Origin: CAZPDM01 sp964585305
GTDB lineage: Bacteria; Planctomycetota; Uabimicrobiia; Uabimicrobiales; JABWCH01
Direction: 5' to 3'
NCBI GenBank assembly: GCA_964585305.1
Contig: CAZPDM010000071.1
Span: 1 to 23,994, forward strand
Length of the DNA stretch: 23,994 bases
Shown here: positions 1-7,692 of the stretch, piece after piece
How the letters are laid out: every line of letters begins with the position of its first letter
Numbering within the stretch: position 1 is the first letter of the stretch
Position numbers and translations under genes: made by a program
Notes under the pieces: model-generated
The model's database searches: none
Told to the model about the DNA's origin: nothing
What the model saw: only the letters and a program-made list of their open reading frames with translations

Positions 1-45
1 TTTAGTATCTATACTTTTAGTATCTATACTTTTAGTATCTATACT
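1..45 (-). repeat. Three perfect 15-bp tandem repeats coding SIDTK
   Basis: The plus strand shows TTTAGTATCTATACT three times without a mismatch. On the minus strand this encodes SIDTK repeated in the frame of the partial gene. The array touches the window edge, so the copy number is unknown. Perfect identity suggests recent slippage expansion. Confidence 0.9.
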
Positions 46-327
46 TTGTTGTATTTTTTCAACAGGAATAATATCTTGAAGTTTTGATATAGTTGTTTTG
101 GATTCTGAAGAATCAGAATCTGTAAAATCATCTTCACCCCTACTTTTTGTTTTTTTTCGCAGTGTATTTCCTATCAAATCAAAAGAAACTGTAACACCAC
201 GAGGAGTTAAGATTAAAATTTCTTGTTTTGTGTGACTATAAATTTGGTAATTTAAGTATCTTTGGTAAGACTTTGGGACTTCTATTTTATCCTGAATAAT
301 TAAATCTTGTAATGTTTTTTGTTCCAT
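1..327 (-). CDS. Unknown protein, N-terminal part, runs off the left edge
   Basis: An open frame starts at ATG 327 and stays open for 109 codons to position 1, so the C-terminus lies outside the window. It begins MEQKTLQDLIIQDKIEVPKS. The first ~65 residues look like a small folded domain (ending near GVTVSFDLIGNTLR). An acidic and serine-rich stretch (GEDDFTDSDSSESK) follows. The visible end is three perfect copies of SIDTK, each an identical 15-bp unit. No signal peptide or known domain is recognised. It starts 36 nt after the stop of the response regulator on the same strand, so co-transcription is likely. No strong Shine-Dalgarno is visible, only a weak AGTAAA-like stretch. No function is proposed. 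Confidence 0.6.
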   Translation of the reverse strand, partial: MEQKTLQDLIIQDKIEVPKSYQRYLNYQIYSHTKQEILILTPRGVTVSFDLIGNTLRKKTKSRGEDDFTDSDSSESKTTISKLQDIIPVEKIQQSIDTKSIDTKSIDTK

Positions 328-363
328 ATTTTTACTAATTTTAAGTAAAGTTATAGTTTAAAA

Positions 364-1722
364 TTATGGCTTAATTAAGCCATATTTTTCAATCTTTTTA
401 TAAAGGTTACTACGTTGCATATTTAAAATTTCTGCTGTTTTTTTTACATTCCAATTATTTTCCACAAGTTTTTTTAAAATAAAAATCTTTTCAGATTCTC
501 TTTTAAAATCTTCAAATGTATTCAAAGAAACTGCAATATCATCGATCTGATTATTAGGAGCAGGCAAATAGTTTTTAACTTGGCTACTACTAATTATATC
601 CTGATCGCTTAAAATTACCAACCGTTCTATTACATTTCTTAATTCGCGAATATTTCCTGGCCAACTATAAGACTGCATTAGACTTAATGCATCTGATGAT
701 ATTTTTTTGATCTTACAGCTATATTTTTGTGCAAATAAAACTAAAAAATGAGAAATAAGTATTGATATGTCTTCAGGACGTTCACGTAATGGAGGAAGAT
801 GGATAGGTACAACATTAAGTCTATAATATAAATCTTCTCGAAAGTTTCCTTCTTTGCACAATTGTTGCAAATCTTTATTTGTTGCAGCAATTACACGTAC
901 ATTGATTTTAATTGTTTGGTTTCCTCCTACTCGCTCAATTTTATTTTCCTCCAAAACTCGCAATACTTTAGCTTGAGCAGAAAGACTCATATCTCCAATC
1001 TCATCTAAAAAAATTGTGCCTAAGTCAGCTTGTTCAAATTTTCCTTTACGTTTTTCAAAAGCGTGTGTAAAAGCTCCCTTTTCATGCCCAAATAACTCAC
1101 TTTCAATTAGACTTTCCGGAATTGCTGCACAATTTACATCGACAAATGGAGCATCCGCGCGTGAAGAATTTTGGTGAATAGATCTTGCAATCAATTCTTT
1201 TCCTGTTCCATTTTCTCCTGTAATTAAAATTCTTGCTTCTGTTGCAGATAAACGTTTGATAGTACTAAAGATTTCTTGCATAGCATGGCTTGCTCCCAAT
1301 AATTGGCGATCTTGGGAAACAATTTGCTTTAATACTAAATTTTGCTGATGTAATTTTTTATTTTTTAAAGCATTTTGAATAGTAATTAAAATTCTATTTT
1401 GATCTAAGGGTTTTTCTAAAAAATCAAAAGCCCCTTTCTTTGTTGCTTGTACAGCATGAGCAATTTCGGCATTTCCAGAAACCATAATAACAACAATTTC
1501 AGGATAATTTTCTCTCATAAACTCCAAAACTTCTAATCCATCCATACCGGGCATTTTTATATCTAAGAGAGAAAGATCAATCTCTTCATGTTGTTTTTTT
1601 AAAACCTCTAAGGCTTCACGTCCATCACAAGCTTTAATAACTTGATAATTTTCGTATAGTAGTATCATTTCTAAAGAATCGCGAATTGCGCAATCATCAT
1701 CTACTACCAAAATTGTGTTCAT
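364..1722 (-). CDS. NtrC-family sigma-54-dependent response regulator
   Basis: This two-component response regulator would activate sigma-54 RNA polymerase after phosphorylation. It has 452 residues in the standard order. The receiver domain (about 1-120) has the acidic pocket DDD at 8-10, phospho-acceptor D54 in LLDIKMPGMDG, S82 and K104. The AAA+ domain (about 140-370) has Walker A GENGTGKE at 169-176, Walker B IFLDE near 237-241 and the arginine-rich LRERPEDI region. The Fis-type helix-turn-helix (about 408-452) contains NVKKTAEILNMQRSNLYKK. The sigma-54 contact loop at 216-221 reads GAFTHA rather than GAFTGA. ATG 1722 follows an AAAGG site. No histidine kinase gene is in the window. The layout fits NtrX/ZraR-like regulators, but the target genes cannot be named. 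It lies between two unknown genes on the same strand. Confidence 0.93.
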   Translation of the reverse strand: MNTILVVDDDCAIRDSLEMILLYENYQVIKACDGREALEVLKKQHEEIDLSLLDIKMPGMDGLEVLEFMRENYPEIVVIMVSGNAEIAHAVQATKKGAFDFLEKPLDQNRILITIQNALKNKKLHQQNLVLKQIVSQDRQLLGASHAMQEIFSTIKRLSATEARILITGENGTGKELIARSIHQNSSRADAPFVDVNCAAIPESLIESELFGHEKGAFTHAFEKRKGKFEQADLGTIFLDEIGDMSLSAQAKVLRVLEENKIERVGGNQTIKINVRVIAATNKDLQQLCKEGNFREDLYYRLNVVPIHLPPLRERPEDISILISHFLVLFAQKYSCKIKKISSDALSLMQSYSWPGNIRELRNVIERLVILSDQDIISSSQVKNYLPAPNNQIDDIAVSLNTFEDFKRESEKIFILKKLVENNWNVKKTAEILNMQRSNLYKKIEKYGLIKP

Positions 1723-1742
1723 AAATAACCTTTATAAAATGC

Positions 1743-1761
1743 AGGCACGCTATGCGTGCCT
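1743..1761 (-). terminator. GC-rich hairpin between two minus-strand genes
   Basis: Perfect 8-bp inverted repeat AGGCACGC / GCGTGCCT with a 3-nt loop, between the stop of the 701-aa gene and the response regulator. On the minus strand it is followed by ATTTTAT, a poor T-tract. It may be an attenuator, an mRNA-stabilising hairpin or a weak terminator. Confidence 0.45.
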
Positions 1762-1796
1762 CATAAAAATGACATAATGCAAAATTTTTAGCCCCA

Positions 1797-3902
1797 TCAA
1801 TCTTTATCTAACCACGCTTTTAATAATTCACGATCTTCTTTACTTTTTTGAGAATCTGATGGGTTTTCATCATAAAATTTAAGCAATTGTTCTAAGGATT
1901 TACGTTGAGTCTTTTCTTTTAAAAAAGATACAAAATTACAACGCATCATATCCAGGGGTTCAAGAGGGCCTTGATAATGTTGAGTTTTTGCCCAAATATG
2001 CAATTTTTGTATAGATTGAAGAAGTTTTGAAGGAATACCACTTGCAACAACTAAAATACACATTTCTAATCCAGGCTCTTGTGCCAATACCCATCCTTCT
2101 TCCCAACGATTAGTATGTGCAATTTTAAAACGAAATTTCCCAGATACTTCTAATTCTTTAAATTGGGAAGCAGTAATTTGCCTATTTGGCAGAAAAATAA
2201 TTTTGGGAGCATTTCGGCTATTAAAATCTGTAATAGTATCGCAAATAGTTTCCCAAGTTAAATCAGATAAACTGCTCATGTCTTGTAGTAATTTTCTAAC
2301 AACTGCTAAAAGTTCTTGGCTATTCTTACTCTCTTTTAATTGTTGCCAAGCTTCATTAAACTGTTCTGGGTTTCCTACAGGGATTGTAGTTGTCGCATCT
2401 GTAACAGATTGTGATGCCATATCAAAAGAAGCAATCCAATATACTCCTGGAAGGCAAAGTGGCATTCGATCGCCTGGAATCACAATACCAGCTTGTTTGA
2501 TTCCTACAATTGTTCCCGGTTTATATTCAGGTGCAAGTTTAGGAATAAGTTTATGCTCACGATTTGCGATCGTTGTTGGTTTTTCTCCAACCATAGGAAT
2601 AATGATTTGTGGTCTAAATATCTTTGCGTAAATACATAAAGTTTCAATTGTTTTAGAATCTTGTTTTTGCCCAAGACTTTCAAACCACCGCCGTAACGCA
2701 TTATAAACTGGTAAAATTGGTGGTTTAGGAACTTTATCGCCTAAATGAATATATAAAAGTAAATCTTTAACAATTTCTAAATCTTCAGGACGTGGTTGTA
2801 AAAGTCCATCCTTTGTAAGACGTTCTAATTCTTGTAAAAACATTGGCACAGGGCCAGCAGAAAAGCTGCATTTTCCTGGGAAAATAGGCATCCATGTATC
2901 ATTTTCCGGCCAATAATATTTAATTAACGGACGGGTTCTCATAATATTACCTTTTGGCACATCATTAGAAAAATCATAGCCATTAGGTTTTTCCATTTCA
3001 CCTAAAACCAGTCCAAAATTTTCCATACGAGCTTTTAATTGTTGAAACCAGGTAAAACTATTTTTTTCAAAAAAAGATAGCGAATCTGTTAAAAACTGCA
3101 ACCAAGTACTAGAAAATTCTCTCTCTAAAATATCTACTTTTGCCCATTGTTCAAATCCTTCCTGTAATGGAGATGGACAAGAGGCAAACCAAATCCTCAT
3201 TTCGCTTAAATTTAAATCAAGTTTTTGAAGAATCTCTTTAGCAATATTTTGTAATCCCTGATTTTCCGTTAGTAACCCATGAATGCCAAGTGTTGCAGCT
3301 GCTTTTTTCTCGGTTCCTGTGAAAGCAAATAAATGCCGATATATTTCTGGCCCATCTGGATTGGGAAATCCTAATGAAATTACCGGAGTTCCAAATACCT
3401 GTGGCATGCCTTGATATTCGCGAACATTCCATTCAATATTAACCAATGTCCAAGAAGGTTTATCAGGAGTAAAAACAAATTTAACTTTTGTCTGCCCATA
3501 TTCTATAAAATCTGCATGAGTAATAAAAAAAGCTTCGCGAATGAGTTTCTGGCGCAATTGGCTAGGAAGTCCACTACAATCTTGATTACCTAATTCTAAT
3601 TGATAAAAAATATCTAAAAGATTTGCAGCATTATTGCGAAAAAGAAAATATTCTTGAGCATGTTGCCATTCTTCTGTAAAAATTACTTTTTTTAGTTGTT
3701 GTTCACTCGTCAAAATTTGTGCTATCAAAGAACACTGAGCATTACCTGAATCACGTTCCTGTTCTAAATTTTTTTCTAATAAAAAAACATTCTTCAAAAA
3801 GTTTATAAAATCGTTTACGTCACCTTCCAAGTATTTAGCTAAAGCCATGAGCGAATTATGGCGTGCTAACAATTTAGGCAAGGATTCTTCAATCAATTGC
3901 AT
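1797..3902 (-). CDS. Unrecognised large cytoplasmic protein (~701 aa)
   Basis: I do not recognise this family. The frame is open from TTG 3941, but ATG 3902 is the better start because GGAGAG sits a few nt upstream; the product then begins MQLIEESLPKLLARHNSL. No signal peptide, long hydrophobic helix or Walker motif is apparent. The N-terminal ~130 residues look helical. The middle is rich in Trp, Phe and Pro and carries IEWNVREYQGMPQVFGTP, SFSAGPVPMFLQELERL and PGVYWIASFDMAS. The C-terminal ~60 residues are charged and helical (KSLEQLLKFYDENPSDSQKS). It ends 74 nt before the response regulator on the same strand, with a hairpin between. A functional link to the regulator is only inferred from position. 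Base composition resembles the neighbours. Confidence 0.8.
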   Translation of the reverse strand: MQLIEESLPKLLARHNSLMALAKYLEGDVNDFINFLKNVFLLEKNLEQERDSGNAQCSLIAQILTSEQQLKKVIFTEEWQHAQEYFLFRNNAANLLDIFYQLELGNQDCSGLPSQLRQKLIREAFFITHADFIEYGQTKVKFVFTPDKPSWTLVNIEWNVREYQGMPQVFGTPVISLGFPNPDGPEIYRHLFAFTGTEKKAAATLGIHGLLTENQGLQNIAKEILQKLDLNLSEMRIWFASCPSPLQEGFEQWAKVDILEREFSSTWLQFLTDSLSFFEKNSFTWFQQLKARMENFGLVLGEMEKPNGYDFSNDVPKGNIMRTRPLIKYYWPENDTWMPIFPGKCSFSAGPVPMFLQELERLTKDGLLQPRPEDLEIVKDLLLYIHLGDKVPKPPILPVYNALRRWFESLGQKQDSKTIETLCIYAKIFRPQIIIPMVGEKPTTIANREHKLIPKLAPEYKPGTIVGIKQAGIVIPGDRMPLCLPGVYWIASFDMASQSVTDATTTIPVGNPEQFNEAWQQLKESKNSQELLAVVRKLLQDMSSLSDLTWETICDTITDFNSRNAPKIIFLPNRQITASQFKELEVSGKFRFKIAHTNRWEEGWVLAQEPGLEMCILVVASGIPSKLLQSIQKLHIWAKTQHYQGPLEPLDMMRCNFVSFLKEKTQRKSLEQLLKFYDENPSDSQKSKEDRELLKAWLDKD

Positions 3903-3939
3903 ATTTACTCTCCGCATGGCAGAATAAAGCGTTTGTTTC

Positions 3940-3979
3940 AAAAAAATTCTTCATTCTCTTAAAAAATGAAGAGAATAAA
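3940..3979 (-). terminator. Terminator of the minus-strand lipoprotein operon
   Basis: Two overlapping inverted repeats (CTTCATT 3949-3955 with AATGAAG 3965-3971, and ATTCTCTT 3953-3960 with AAGAGAAT 3969-3976) can form alternative hairpins. On the minus strand they are followed by seven Ts (A-run 3940-3946). The element lies just after the stop at 4024 and just before the RBS of the next gene. Confidence 0.65.
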
Positions 3980-4023
3980 GTTAAGAACTTATCAAAAAAT
4001 ATAGCCTAAAAAATCGAGGAAGA

Positions 4024-4728
4024 TTACTTCCTAGATAAACGATCATCCATTTTTTTCTCTAATTCTATAGCTTCTGAAATATATTTTTTCTTCATACTTT
4101 CAGAAGCATTTTTTAATGCCAAGTTTTCTATAACATCAGTAAATTTTTTTTCATCTGGCATTCCCCAATTTTTACGATCGATCAATTGTATTCTTTTTTC
4201 TTCCAAACGCAAAAGTAATTGTCCTGATGCATTAAGCTCTATAGAATCCATATCTGTTTCCATTTTAGGAGTTTGCTCTACTGATGCAGATGTTTCTGGT
4301 TGACTTAGCTGCTTTTCAAATAATTTTTGGGCTTTTGCATTTTCTAGCTCCCATTCCGGGGAGTACGCATCAAATATTTTCTTTGCTTTATCATTTTCTT
4401 GACGCCATTTTTCATGTTTTTGAAGGCGCTCTTGATAAAGTTGTTCATGCAATTCCTGATTTTGTTGGCTAAGATTTTTAGTTTCTTCACTCATAATTGC
4501 GTATCGTTTTTGCATTTCTGAAAGTCGATCTAAAGTTTGCTTTCCAGTTACTGCTAGCTCTTGATTGTCATTTTGCAACTGCTGATTTTTAATTTTAGAT
4601 TCTTGAATATCTTTTTCTAATTGAGTGATTTTTAGTTGTTCATTATTACAAGAGTGAGGAGGAAACATTGCACAACCAGTAAGGAAAAACATAGCAGCTA
4701 TAGTAATACTAAGCATTTTTTTTTGCAT
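4024..4728 (-). CDS. Coiled-coil lipoprotein, function unknown
   Basis: A 234-residue exported lipoprotein. The signal peptide MQKKMLSITIAAMFFLTGC ends in a clean lipobox LTGC with C19 as the lipidation site. Residues ~30-115 are rich in Gln, Glu, Lys and Leu with heptad character (LKITQLEKDIQESK, LSQQNQELHEQLYQERL), predicting a long coiled coil. A polar linker (~140-160) and a second charged helical segment follow (SESMKKKYISEAIELEKKMD). ATG 4728 follows AAGGAAGA. The start lies 10 nt after the stop of the upstream lipoprotein gene, so the two form an operon. Coiled-coil lipoproteins often tether or space envelope layers, but no specific role is supported here. Confidence 0.85.
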   Translation of the reverse strand: MQKKMLSITIAAMFFLTGCAMFPPHSCNNEQLKITQLEKDIQESKIKNQQLQNDNQELAVTGKQTLDRLSEMQKRYAIMSEETKNLSQQNQELHEQLYQERLQKHEKWRQENDKAKKIFDAYSPEWELENAKAQKLFEKQLSQPETSASVEQTPKMETDMDSIELNASGQLLLRLEEKRIQLIDRKNWGMPDEKKFTDVIENLALKNASESMKKKYISEAIELEKKMDDRLSRK

Positions 4729-4738
4729 AAATCTTCCT

Positions 4739-5344
4739 TTAATATCCTGCTAATCTATAATTTTCGTTAGCGGTTCTAACACCATTGCGAAAACGATGCA
4801 CCATAAGTTCCCCTTTGGTGCTATCCATATAAAATTCTGTTTCGATTACACTATTACCATATTCTTGATATGATATCAAGCGTTTGTAACTTGTAAAATA
4901 TCCAATCTTACATTTCTTTAAAATACCATCAGTTTCCAATACACTAATCTTCTTACCTGTGTTTGTATTAAACCAAAAAACATACCTATCAAAATTAAAA
5001 CAATGTTGACCAAAAAATTCCTTCATTTTGGCAAAGTTCTCTGCTTTATATTCCTCACAATCTAAGATCTGATCCCCTTGTAATGTACCAACTAATTTTA
5101 AAGTATCCAGCATTTTTTTTTCAGCGTTTTGCATAGTTTGTACAGCGTTTCCTACAGGAGAAGCATCAATAGGTTCTTCTTTTTGCTCAATCTCTGATGG
5201 AGAAATCGTTGCATTTACCTTTTCTTCATCCTCAGAAAGCATCATTGGCTTTGCAATAGGCTCCGCAACAGAATTTTGTTGCACTGATTGGCTACAAGAA
5301 ACAAAAAGAAAAAGAAAAATGCTTAATAATATAAAGCGCAACAT
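4739..5344 (-). CDS. Lipoprotein with C-terminal globular domain, function unknown
   Basis: A 201-residue lipoprotein. The signal peptide ends FVSC with C17 as the modified cysteine. Residues ~18-70 are a polar, Glu/Pro/Ser-rich linker. From ~73 to the end is a globular domain rich in aromatics and beta-type sequence (DRYVFWFNTNTGKKISVLET, GNSVIETEFYMDSTKGELMV). Such a pattern could fit a LolA-like half-barrel, but the resemblance is too weak to name. ATG 5344 follows a strong AGGAGA. It is the first gene of a two-gene minus-strand operon with the coiled-coil lipoprotein, and a good promoter lies about 100 nt upstream. Confidence 0.83.
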   Translation of the reverse strand: MLRFILLSIFLFLFVSCSQSVQQNSVAEPIAKPMMLSEDEEKVNATISPSEIEQKEEPIDASPVGNAVQTMQNAEKKMLDTLKLVGTLQGDQILDCEEYKAENFAKMKEFFGQHCFNFDRYVFWFNTNTGKKISVLETDGILKKCKIGYFTSYKRLISYQEYGNSVIETEFYMDSTKGELMVHRFRNGVRTANENYRLAGY

Positions 5345-5436
5345 ATAGAATCTCCTAACTAGGTAGAAAGAAATAATCTGTAACTATCTGTCAATGATTA
5401 TGTTGTAATGATATATAATCACCGATTCTATCCATA

Positions 5437-5465
5437 AGTATAGCATATTAAACTTATTTTAGCAA
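5437..5465 (-). promoter_or_regulatory. Sigma-70-type promoter of the minus-strand lipoprotein operon
   Basis: The minus strand shows TTGCTA (5465-5460), a 17-nt spacer ending in TGC, and TATACT (5442-5437), so it has both a -35 and an extended -10. The leader to ATG 5344 would be about 85 nt. Confidence 0.6.
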
Positions 5466-5508
5466 TAAAATTTTGGAGTTTAAAAAATTCTTGGCAGAAA
5501 AATTATCA

Positions 5509-5537
5509 TTGACTTTTAATAAAAAAACTATTATTAT
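5509..5537 (+). promoter_or_regulatory. Sigma-70-type promoter of the plus-strand lipoprotein genes
   Basis: TTGACT (5509-5514), a 17-nt spacer and TATTAT (5532-5537) give a near-consensus promoter about 80 nt upstream of ATG 5615. It is divergent from the promoter at 5437-5465. Confidence 0.6.
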
Positions 5538-5614
5538 AAAGGAATCTATGGCTTTATTTTCTTTAATCTTTTTTTACTATATTTTGAAAGTAAGTCCTTT
5601 TGAAAGGCATATCT

Positions 5615-6607
5615 ATGCAATTTTTTAATGCAAGACTATTAGGAATAATAGTTATTGTAGCAATCCTATTCCTGGGATGTTCCAGCCAAGAGGTTCAAGA
5701 AAAAGAACAACCTCTTGAAAAGCAATCTTCTAAAGCAGAAGATACTACAAAGCAAATAGTTGATGCCACTCAAACTACAGTTCAACCTGTTAGCAATATC
5801 ACAACTCCAACTACATTATCACTCGAACCAATTGTGGATCCTACTTTAGGATGGGATGATGTAAACGAAAATAATTTTTCAGAAATACGAGAACCTTACA
5901 TCCTTCAACATCTCCAAAAACCAGAAAACATTGTTTGGGCACTAGAAAATTCTATGCCAAAACGTGTTGCTAATTTTTTAGAAAAAGGATATGGAGTTTA
6001 TTATTGGCCAACAGCTCATAGATTTCCTAAAGAATTAGAATTAGGTTTTATGGCTGCTCGAAATAAAAATGAAGTAGCTTTAGAAGAAAATTTGCAAACT
6101 CTTAATCAACAAGGCCGAAGCAAAAATTATATTTTGCTTTCTTATATTGCCAGTTGGTACTATTGCTTAGTAGGCAAAAATGATAAAGCAAAAAATCTAA
6201 TTCAATCAAGTGAATTAGAACGCTATATTGCTTTTTATACATTGAATATTCCGGATTCTCAATTGCGTTTACTTCAAAATAAATCCCAACAAGACCCCAC
6301 TTTTGTTGCCCCACCAGAACCAGTTAAAGTATCCAAGCCTGTTGAGCAACCAACAAATGGCAAACCAGCCGATAGTACTCCAACTGACGAAGTACCAGTC
6401 GATAGTATTCCAACTGACGAAGTACCAGTCGATAGTACTCCAACTGACGAAGTACCAGTCGATAGTACTCCAACTGATGAAGTACCAGTTGACAGTACTC
6501 CAACTGATGAAATACCAGTTGATAGTACTCCAATTGATGAAATACCAGTTGACGAAGGACCAACAACTGGCACAGTTACAGAAGAAGACATTCCTGAAGA
6601 ACCATAA
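5615..6607 (+). CDS. Lipoprotein with 10-residue tandem repeat tail
   Basis: ATG 5615 is preferred over the upstream in-frame TTG 5600, because GAAAGG lies 7 nt before it and the product then starts with a compact signal peptide (MQFFNARLLGIIVIVAILFLGC). The product is 330 residues. A Glu/Gln/Thr-rich linker is followed by a mostly helical domain (from PTLGWDDVNENNFSEIREP to about SQLRLLQNKS) with the flavour of TPR-like helices (NYILLSYIASWYYCLVGKNDKAKNL). The tail holds six copies of DSTPTDEVPV. A Pro/Asp/Glu-rich, extended acidic repeat on a lipoprotein suggests a spacer or surface-exposed stalk; this is inference. It shares its translation-start region with the next gene and is probably co-transcribed with it. 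Confidence 0.85.
   Translation: MQFFNARLLGIIVIVAILFLGCSSQEVQEKEQPLEKQSSKAEDTTKQIVDATQTTVQPVSNITTPTTLSLEPIVDPTLGWDDVNENNFSEIREPYILQHLQKPENIVWALENSMPKRVANFLEKGYGVYYWPTAHRFPKELELGFMAARNKNEVALEENLQTLNQQGRSKNYILLSYIASWYYCLVGKNDKAKNLIQSSELERYIAFYTLNIPDSQLRLLQNKSQQDPTFVAPPEPVKVSKPVEQPTNGKPADSTPTDEVPVDSIPTDEVPVDSTPTDEVPVDSTPTDEVPVDSTPTDEIPVDSTPIDEIPVDEGPTTGTVTEEDIPEEP
6371..6550 (+). repeat. Six 30-bp tandem repeats coding DSTPTDEVPV
   Basis: Six back-to-back 30-bp units, consensus GATAGTACTCCAACTGACGA followed by AGTACCAGTC. The first units are nearly identical and the later ones drift (GAC to GAT, GTA to ATA). The unit length is a multiple of three, so other frames also stay open, which explains several spurious overlapping frames. 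Confidence 0.95.
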
Positions 6608-6656
6608 TTTAAATTAAATATTTTTTATCTTAACATCTCTTTTGAAAGGAATATCC

Positions 6657-7145
6657 ATGTTATTTTCTAAGTTGTTTCTGCTTGGAATGGTAATTGTCAT
6701 ATTCGGATGCTCTACTCAAGAGAGAGAAATCCCATTCGAACCAACAACATTCCAAGCAGAAGAATCTATCTTAACAAACGATTCTACTCTTGAAACTGAG
6801 ACTATTATTTCTGAACCTAATATAGAAGTTAGTCCTGAACCTGAAGCAACTCGTGAACCTGAATCAACAACACCTGAGCTTGAAGCACTAACAACACCTG
6901 AACCTGAAGCAATTACACCTCAGCCCAATATAGAAATTCCTACTTTCACGACTCCTTCTTTTACAAATAATTCTAATAATGTCAACGAAAATCAAGGAGT
7001 TGGAGAAGTTGAAGAAAAAAGATGTGGCAAATGCAATCAAGTAGTCCCCGTTACATCAAAAGCAGGGGAATATTGCCCACATTGTGGAGTGTATTGGGAT
7101 ATAGAAGAAACAGAATATTATGAAGAATATGAGAATGAAAACTGA
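6657..7145 (+). CDS. Lipoprotein with C-terminal zinc ribbon
   Basis: ATG 6657 is preferred over TTG 6642 because GAAAGGA lies just upstream. The 162-residue product starts MLFSKLFLLGMVIVIFGC, a lipoprotein signal with lipidation at C18. Residues ~25-100 are low complexity with repeated EPE and TTPEPEA units. The C-terminus holds a zinc ribbon-type CGKC (123-126) and CPHC (140-143), then an acidic Tyr-rich tail (EETEYYEEYENEN). Zinc ribbons are usual in cytoplasmic proteins; on an exported lipoprotein this is odd. The promoter is probably shared with the upstream lipoprotein (49 nt gap). A bidirectional terminator follows. No function is proposed. Confidence 0.82.
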   Translation: MLFSKLFLLGMVIVIFGCSTQEREIPFEPTTFQAEESILTNDSTLETETIISEPNIEVSPEPEATREPESTTPELEALTTPEPEAITPQPNIEIPTFTTPSFTNNSNNVNENQGVGEVEEKRCGKCNQVVPVTSKAGEYCPHCGVYWDIEETEYYEEYENEN

Positions 7146-7160
7146 TTTAAAAAACACATC

Positions 7161-7220
7161 AAAAAAAAACACCTAGAGAAGTAATTTTCTCTAGGTTGTT
7201 TCAATTCCCTAAAAAGGGAA
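7161..7220. terminator. Bidirectional terminator between convergent genes
   Basis: CCTAGAGAA (7172-7180) pairs perfectly with TTCTCTAGG (7187-7195). A nine-A run lies to the left and TTGTTT to the right, so it can serve both strands, with the better T-tract on the minus strand. A second short hairpin, TTCCCT/AGGGAA, lies at 7205-7220. Confidence 0.75.
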
Positions 7221-7240
7221 ATTTGTGTAAGTCAGTGTTG

Positions 7241-7624
7241 TTATTTTAACGTAGTAATGGCTTTTTCTACATCTCTAACTCGTAAATAAAGATTACCTTC
7301 TTTTGGTGAAACACTACCATAGGCGTATTCAATATTAAGGCCTTTATCCATAAGTTGTTTGCAAAGACGATTAAGTTCGCCAGGAGAGTTAGATAAAGAA
7401 ACCTCAAGAAGATCACTTTCTACTACCAATACTCCAGCTTCTCCAAGTAGATGAATTGCTTCCATTGGTTTATCTACAACTAAGCGAACAACTGCATGAT
7501 CCGCAGAATCCATCACAGAAAGCGCAATAATATTTATTTTTTTCGCAGCTAAATCTTGCGTAACTCGGAATAAAGCACCAGGTTGATTTTCCAGAAAAAT
7601 AGCCAATTGTTTTACAATTTTCAT
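7241..7624 (-). CDS. Tandem ACT-domain protein
   Basis: A 127-residue protein made of two ACT domains and nothing else. ACT 1 (about 3-68) begins KQLAIFLENQPGALFRVTQDLA, with the typical loop and glycine that bind an amino acid at dimer interfaces. ACT 2 (about 70-127) begins LLEVSLSNSPGELNRLCKQL. Stand-alone tandem ACT proteins (COG4747-like) are thought to sense amino acids and regulate partner enzymes; neither ligand nor partner can be read from this locus. ATG 7624 follows AGAGGCG. The gene is monocistronic, with its own promoter at 7693-7721. Confidence 0.9.
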   Translation of the reverse strand: MKIVKQLAIFLENQPGALFRVTQDLAAKKINIIALSVMDSADHAVVRLVVDKPMEAIHLLGEAGVLVVESDLLEVSLSNSPGELNRLCKQLMDKGLNIEYAYGSVSPKEGNLYLRVRDVEKAITTLK

Positions 7625-7692
7625 AAATCGCCTCTTTTAAAATAAAGTAAAATTTTTTAGCAAAAATTTCTAAAAAAATAATTTTTTTTTAA

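Noticed and set aside
2203..2631. A 142-codon plus-strand frame opposite the 701-aa gene
   Set aside because: It has no RBS, no recognisable domain, and lies fully antisense to a longer well-supported gene.
6371..6550. Short regular repeats as a possible CRISPR array
   Set aside because: The units are directly adjacent with no spacers and code a regular peptide.
6274..6617. Open frames in several phases around the 30-bp repeats
   Set aside because: The unit length is a multiple of three, so a stop-free unit keeps every phase open. Only the lipoprotein frame has a start, RBS and signal peptide.
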